This document shows, piece after piece, positions 60,263-64,000 of a DNA stretch of 64,000 bases (position 1 is its first letter; every line of letters starts with the position of its first letter). Below the pieces are notes generated by a model that was not told the DNA's origin, ran no database searches, and worked only from the letters and a program-made list of their open reading frames with translations. Location of the stretch: the NCBI GenBank assembly GCA_009702965.1, contig WLHB01000003.1:1-64000 (forward strand). Reading direction: 5' to 3'. The stretch comes from Actinomycetota bacterium (GTDB taxonomy: Bacteria > Actinomycetota > Actinomycetes > Nanopelagicales > Nanopelagicaceae). The position numbers and the translations under genes are program-made.

Positions 60263-61776
60263 TGACTCTGACAATCATTATGTTATTGCCGCTCGTTGGA
60301 GCTGGGTTAATCGCAATTCTTCCTTCAGCGCAAGAGCGTCTGGTTAAGCAAGTGGCGTTAGCCACGACAATAATTGTTGCCGCAGCAACGATCGTCAAAG
60401 CGTTGAACTTCAACGTTGATAATACTGAACTGCAATTTCGCCAGAGCTATTCATGGATTTCATCATTTGGAATTAACTGGGCGCTTGGCGTTGACGGCAT
60501 CGCACTCGTACTTATCTTGATGTCAGTAATTCTCGCCCCAATTGTAATTCTTGGTGGTTGGAATGAATCTGAAGGTGGACGATTTAGCGTTAAGACTTTC
60601 TATATCTTGATCCTTGTTCTTGAAACAATGGTCATTGGTGTATTTGCAGCAACAGATCTCTTCCTCTTCTATGTCTTCTTCGAAGCGATGCTTATTCCGA
60701 TCTACTTCCTGATTGGTGGATACGGCAGCGGAGAACGCGCCGCAGCCGCGGTGAAGTTCCTGCTGTACAGCCTCTTTGGTGGCTTGCTCATGCTCGCCTC
60801 AATTATTGGACTCTTCGTTATTTCTGGACAGAACGGCGAAGTCACCTTCGACATCACAAAACTATCTGAGCTTCACACAGGCATGAGTGCATTAACACAA
60901 AATCTTCTCTTCCTAGGATTCTTTATCGCCTTTGCGATCAAAGCGCCGTTGTGGCCCTTTCATACTTGGCTTCCAGATGCGGCCAAGAGTGGTTCTGCCG
61001 GAACATCAATTCTGCTCCTTGGAATTCTCGACAAGGTAGGAACCTACGGAATGATCCGTTTCTGTCTTGAGATTTTCCCTGATGCGAGCAAGACATTTAC
61101 TCCACTCATCATCGTTCTCTCGTTGATTTCAATTCTCTACGGAGCGTTTCTGGCGATCGGTGCAAAAGATATTAAGCGCCTGATTGCATACACATCGATT
61201 TCGCACTTTGGATTCATCACACTTGGAATCTTTGCAATGACTACGCAGTCACAGGCCGGTGCAACCCTGTATATGTTCAATCACGGCTTCTCCACCGCAG
61301 CACTCTTCTTGGTGGCAGGCTGGATGATTCTTCGCCGTGGTTCATCAACAATTTCAGACTTTGGTGGCCTACAACGGATCACTCCGATCATGGCATGGTC
61401 TTTCTTTATCGCCGGATTATCAGGTCTGGCGCTGCCTGGACTTTCAAGTTTTGTCAGTGAATTTCTTGTCTTGGTCGGTACCTACACAAGGTATCCAGTG
61501 GCTGCAATCATCGCGACATTTGGAATCGTTCTCGCCGCACTTTATATATTGATTCCAGTGCAGCGCGCTCTCCATGGCGCAACAACTCCAGGAAACGAGA
61601 ACTTAAAGGATCTTAATCTTCGCGAAAAAATTGCAATTGCTCCAGTGATCGCAATTATCGTCTTCCTTGGTTTCTATCCATCGCCACTTCTCAAGATTAT
61701 TAACCCAGCGGCTGCACATATTGTGCAACAACAGGGGTATAGCGATCCTGCACCAACGATGAACGGAGGAAAGTAA
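60262..61776 (+). CDS. nuoM: NADH-quinone oxidoreductase subunit M
   Basis: FYVFFEAMLIPIYFLIGGYG, ALWPFHTWLPDA, YTSISHFGFITLG; ATG 60262 overlaps nuoL stop (TAATG). Confidence 0.96.
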   Translation: MTLTIIMLLPLVGAGLIAILPSAQERLVKQVALATTIIVAAATIVKALNFNVDNTELQFRQSYSWISSFGINWALGVDGIALVLILMSVILAPIVILGGWNESEGGRFSVKTFYILILVLETMVIGVFAATDLFLFYVFFEAMLIPIYFLIGGYGSGERAAAAVKFLLYSLFGGLLMLASIIGLFVISGQNGEVTFDITKLSELHTGMSALTQNLLFLGFFIAFAIKAPLWPFHTWLPDAAKSGSAGTSILLLGILDKVGTYGMIRFCLEIFPDASKTFTPLIIVLSLISILYGAFLAIGAKDIKRLIAYTSISHFGFITLGIFAMTTQSQAGATLYMFNHGFSTAALFLVAGWMILRRGSSTISDFGGLQRITPIMAWSFFIAGLSGLALPGLSSFVSEFLVLVGTYTRYPVAAIIATFGIVLAALYILIPVQRALHGATTPGNENLKDLNLREKIAIAPVIAIIVFLGFYPSPLLKIINPAAAHIVQQQGYSDPAPTMNGGK

Positions 61777-63297
61777 GTGAGTACATTTATTACTCCAGTT
61801 CTTAACTATGCAATGTTGGCACCGATTTTGGTCGTACTTGCAGGTGCACTCATCGGTGTTCTGATCGAGGCATTTGCTCCACAACGATCACGCAGTTCAT
61901 CTCAGCTACTTCTTGCGGTCTTTACATTAATTGTTGCGTTGCTAGCGTTGATTCGTACTCGCGGAACGTATTCAAATAAAGTAGCGATGAATTCAGTGAC
62001 CTTTGATGGTGCTGGCTATCTCCTGCAGATGAGCATTCTGATCATTGCCCTCATTGCAATTCTGCTCTTGGCAGATAGCGATAAGTTCGCAGCAGCACCA
62101 ACTGCCGCTCCAGGATCTGATGAAGAGCGACAGGCACAGGCTGCCAACATTCGCGTGACTGAAATTTACCCACTGACGCTATTTGCTATCGCGGGGATGC
62201 TTCTCTTCACAGTCTCATCCGATCTCATCACACTCTTTGTCGCTTTGGAAGTTCTCTCGCTTCCTCTCTATCTCATGGCAGGTCTTGCGCGACGTCGTCG
62301 CCTAGCTTCGCAAGAAGCAGCGCTTAAGTACTTTCTCCTAGGCGCATTTTCATCTGCATTCTTTCTATTCGGAATCGCCTATTTATACGGATACTCAGAT
62401 TCAATCACCTTTGCAGGCATTGCCGCTGCGATTACCGGCGGAGCGGCCAATGATGTATTCCTATTGATCGGTATCTCCTTTGTGAGCGTGGGCTTGCTCT
62501 TTAAAGTCAGCGCTGTTCCATTCCACTCATGGGCACCAGATGTTTACCAAGGGGCACCAACTGCAGTGACTGCATTTATGGCGGCAGCAACGAAGGTTGC
62601 AGCATTTGGCGCAATGCTCCGTATTTTCTACGTCGCCTTCGCCGGTGATGTATGGCAATGGCGCCCAATGCTCACTGCAGTCGCTCTTGTCACAATGGTC
62701 TTCGGTTCACTTGTTGCGATATCCCAGCGCGACGTAAAGAGAATGCTCGCCTACTCTTCAATTGCACATGCAGGATTCTTGCTTTCAGGAATCATTGCAC
62801 TCAATAAATCAGGTCTTGATGCAACGATTTTCTATCTCTTTGCATATGGCGTTGCAACTGTCGGAGCCTTTGCCATCGTCTCTCTCGTCTCTGATTCATC
62901 AGGTGAGGTAAGCGATCTCAATCGCTGGGCTGGACTTGGAAAACGATCACCGTGGATTGCGACATCCTTTGCTTTCCTTCTACTTACCTTTGCGGGAATT
63001 CCACTGACCAGCGGATTCGTTGGAAAGTTTGCAATCTTCTCAGCAGCTTATGAGAGTGGAAATACAGCGATTCTGATTACCGGCGTTCTCTCGTCAGCGA
63101 TCGCCGCATTTTTCTACATTCGCATTATCGTGCTCATTTTCTTTAAAGACCCTGTTGAAGATGGAACAAGTGTTGTAATCCCATCAATGTATACACGGAT
63201 CACTATCGTGGCTTCTCTGATCATCACATTGGTACTTGGAGTCTTCCCAGCGCCAGTTCTTGATTACATTACTCAAACTGCCTTCTTCCTTCGCTAA
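61777..63297 (+). CDS. nuoN: NADH-quinone oxidoreductase subunit N
   Basis: FVALEVLSLPLYLMAGL, AVPFHSWAPDVYQGAPTAVTAFMAAATKVAAF. Confidence 0.96.
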   Translation: MSTFITPVLNYAMLAPILVVLAGALIGVLIEAFAPQRSRSSSQLLLAVFTLIVALLALIRTRGTYSNKVAMNSVTFDGAGYLLQMSILIIALIAILLLADSDKFAAAPTAAPGSDEERQAQAANIRVTEIYPLTLFAIAGMLLFTVSSDLITLFVALEVLSLPLYLMAGLARRRRLASQEAALKYFLLGAFSSAFFLFGIAYLYGYSDSITFAGIAAAITGGAANDVFLLIGISFVSVGLLFKVSAVPFHSWAPDVYQGAPTAVTAFMAAATKVAAFGAMLRIFYVAFAGDVWQWRPMLTAVALVTMVFGSLVAISQRDVKRMLAYSSIAHAGFLLSGIIALNKSGLDATIFYLFAYGVATVGAFAIVSLVSDSSGEVSDLNRWAGLGKRSPWIATSFAFLLLTFAGIPLTSGFVGKFAIFSAAYESGNTAILITGVLSSAIAAFFYIRIIVLIFFKDPVEDGTSVVIPSMYTRITIVASLIITLVLGVFPAPVLDYITQTAFFLR

Positions 63298-64000
63298 TGG
63301 CATCCTTCGGTATTCCAGATCTTTCACCAGCGCTTGAGGCAGATCTTGCGAAGCGAATGGTTGAGGTGGAGGCTCTTCTCCGCCTACAGATCGAAGGTAA
63401 ATACCCGCTCGTTATTGAAACCTCACGCCATTTAGTTGAGGCAGGGGGAAAGCGTCTTCGCCCTCTACTTACTTTGATTACATCGCATTACGGAGATCCA
63501 TCGGCGCACGGAATTATTGAGGCAGCGGTGGTCTGTGAATTAACACATGTAGCAACCCTGTATCACGATGATGTAATGGATGAGGCACCGCTACGTCGCG
63601 GAGTTGAAAGTGCGAATAATCGATGGGGAAATACGGTTGCGATCTTGACCGGTGATTATCTCTTCGCGCGTACCTCAGATATGTTGGCAGATTTAGGTCC
63701 AGCCGCGGTTCATCTTCAGGCGCAGACATTTGAGCGTTTAGTAATCGGGCAGATTATGGAGACACAAGGGCCGGTAGATGGAGCAGATCCGCTACAACAC
63801 TATTTAGGAGTCGTTGCAGATAAAACTGGATCACTCATTGCAGCGAGTGCTCAATTTGGCGCAATGCTTGCAGGCGCACCTCGCGAGCAGACCAACGCAC
63901 TTGCTGCCTTCGGCGAAAAGATTGGTATCACATTTCAATTAGTTGATGATGTCATCGATATCGCAAGCCAATCACATGATTCTGGTAAGACACCGGGCAC
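63297..64000 (+). CDS. Polyprenyl diphosphate synthase (probable menaquinone side-chain synthase), truncated by window end
   Basis: Not in ORF track (open at end). GGKRLRPLLTLITSHYGD, LYHDDVMDEAPLRRG (first DDxxD), FQLVDDVIDI (second); TAATG overlap with nuoN. Confidence 0.92.
   Translation, partial: MASFGIPDLSPALEADLAKRMVEVEALLRLQIEGKYPLVIETSRHLVEAGGKRLRPLLTLITSHYGDPSAHGIIEAAVVCELTHVATLYHDDVMDEAPLRRGVESANNRWGNTVAILTGDYLFARTSDMLADLGPAAVHLQAQTFERLVIGQIMETQGPVDGADPLQHYLGVVADKTGSLIAASAQFGAMLAGAPREQTNALAAFGEKIGITFQLVDDVIDIASQSHDSGKTPG

Noticed and set aside
1-64000. CRISPR arrays, tRNA/rRNA genes, IS elements, prophage, defence systems
   Set aside because: No spaced direct repeats, cloverleaf-like or rRNA-like stretches, transposases, integrases or recognisable defence proteins were seen while reading; short tRNAs could still be missed without a covariance search.

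Overview
This 64 kb window is a gene-dense chromosomal segment of a low-to-moderate GC actinobacterium. The ClpC, XPB-type helicase, type II NADH dehydrogenase-1 gene order and menaquinone/cytochrome c (system II) genes suggest a streamlined free-living aquatic lineage of the acI/Nanopelagicales kind; this assignment is inference. Main blocks: (1) nadC end, coaX, lysS, argA-like GNAT, clpC. (2) About 5.9-21.1 kb: a transporter-coupled murein-fragment salvage region with murQ, a family-5 SBP plus Dpp-like ABC transporter, anmK, a GNAT on the opposite strand, an Ala-Glu-epimerase-like enolase-superfamily protein, a serine hydrolase, a MurR/RpiR regulator, a sugar ABC transporter and a BadF/NagK-type kinase. 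(3) FAD oxidase, mutY, radA, a Cys-rich unknown, proC, two secreted proteins (one a zinc metalloprotease), a glutaredoxin-like protein, XPB helicase, M20 peptidase and a helicase-associated protein. (4) Cytochrome c biogenesis system II, menaquinone genes menA/E/B/C/D/F/G, nuoA-N and the start of a polyprenyl diphosphate synthase. No rRNA, tRNA, CRISPR array, phage or IS element was recognised. The most interesting signals are: the murein-salvage region with related candidate operators, two SBP genes each followed by a GC-rich hairpin, SBPs lacking a lipobox, many -10-like hexamers 6-9 nt from start codons (candidate leaderless transcripts), convergent gene pairs with essentially no spacer, a GC-rich menG, and an M20 peptidase inside the XPB operon. 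All product calls come from reading protein motifs; no database search was run.
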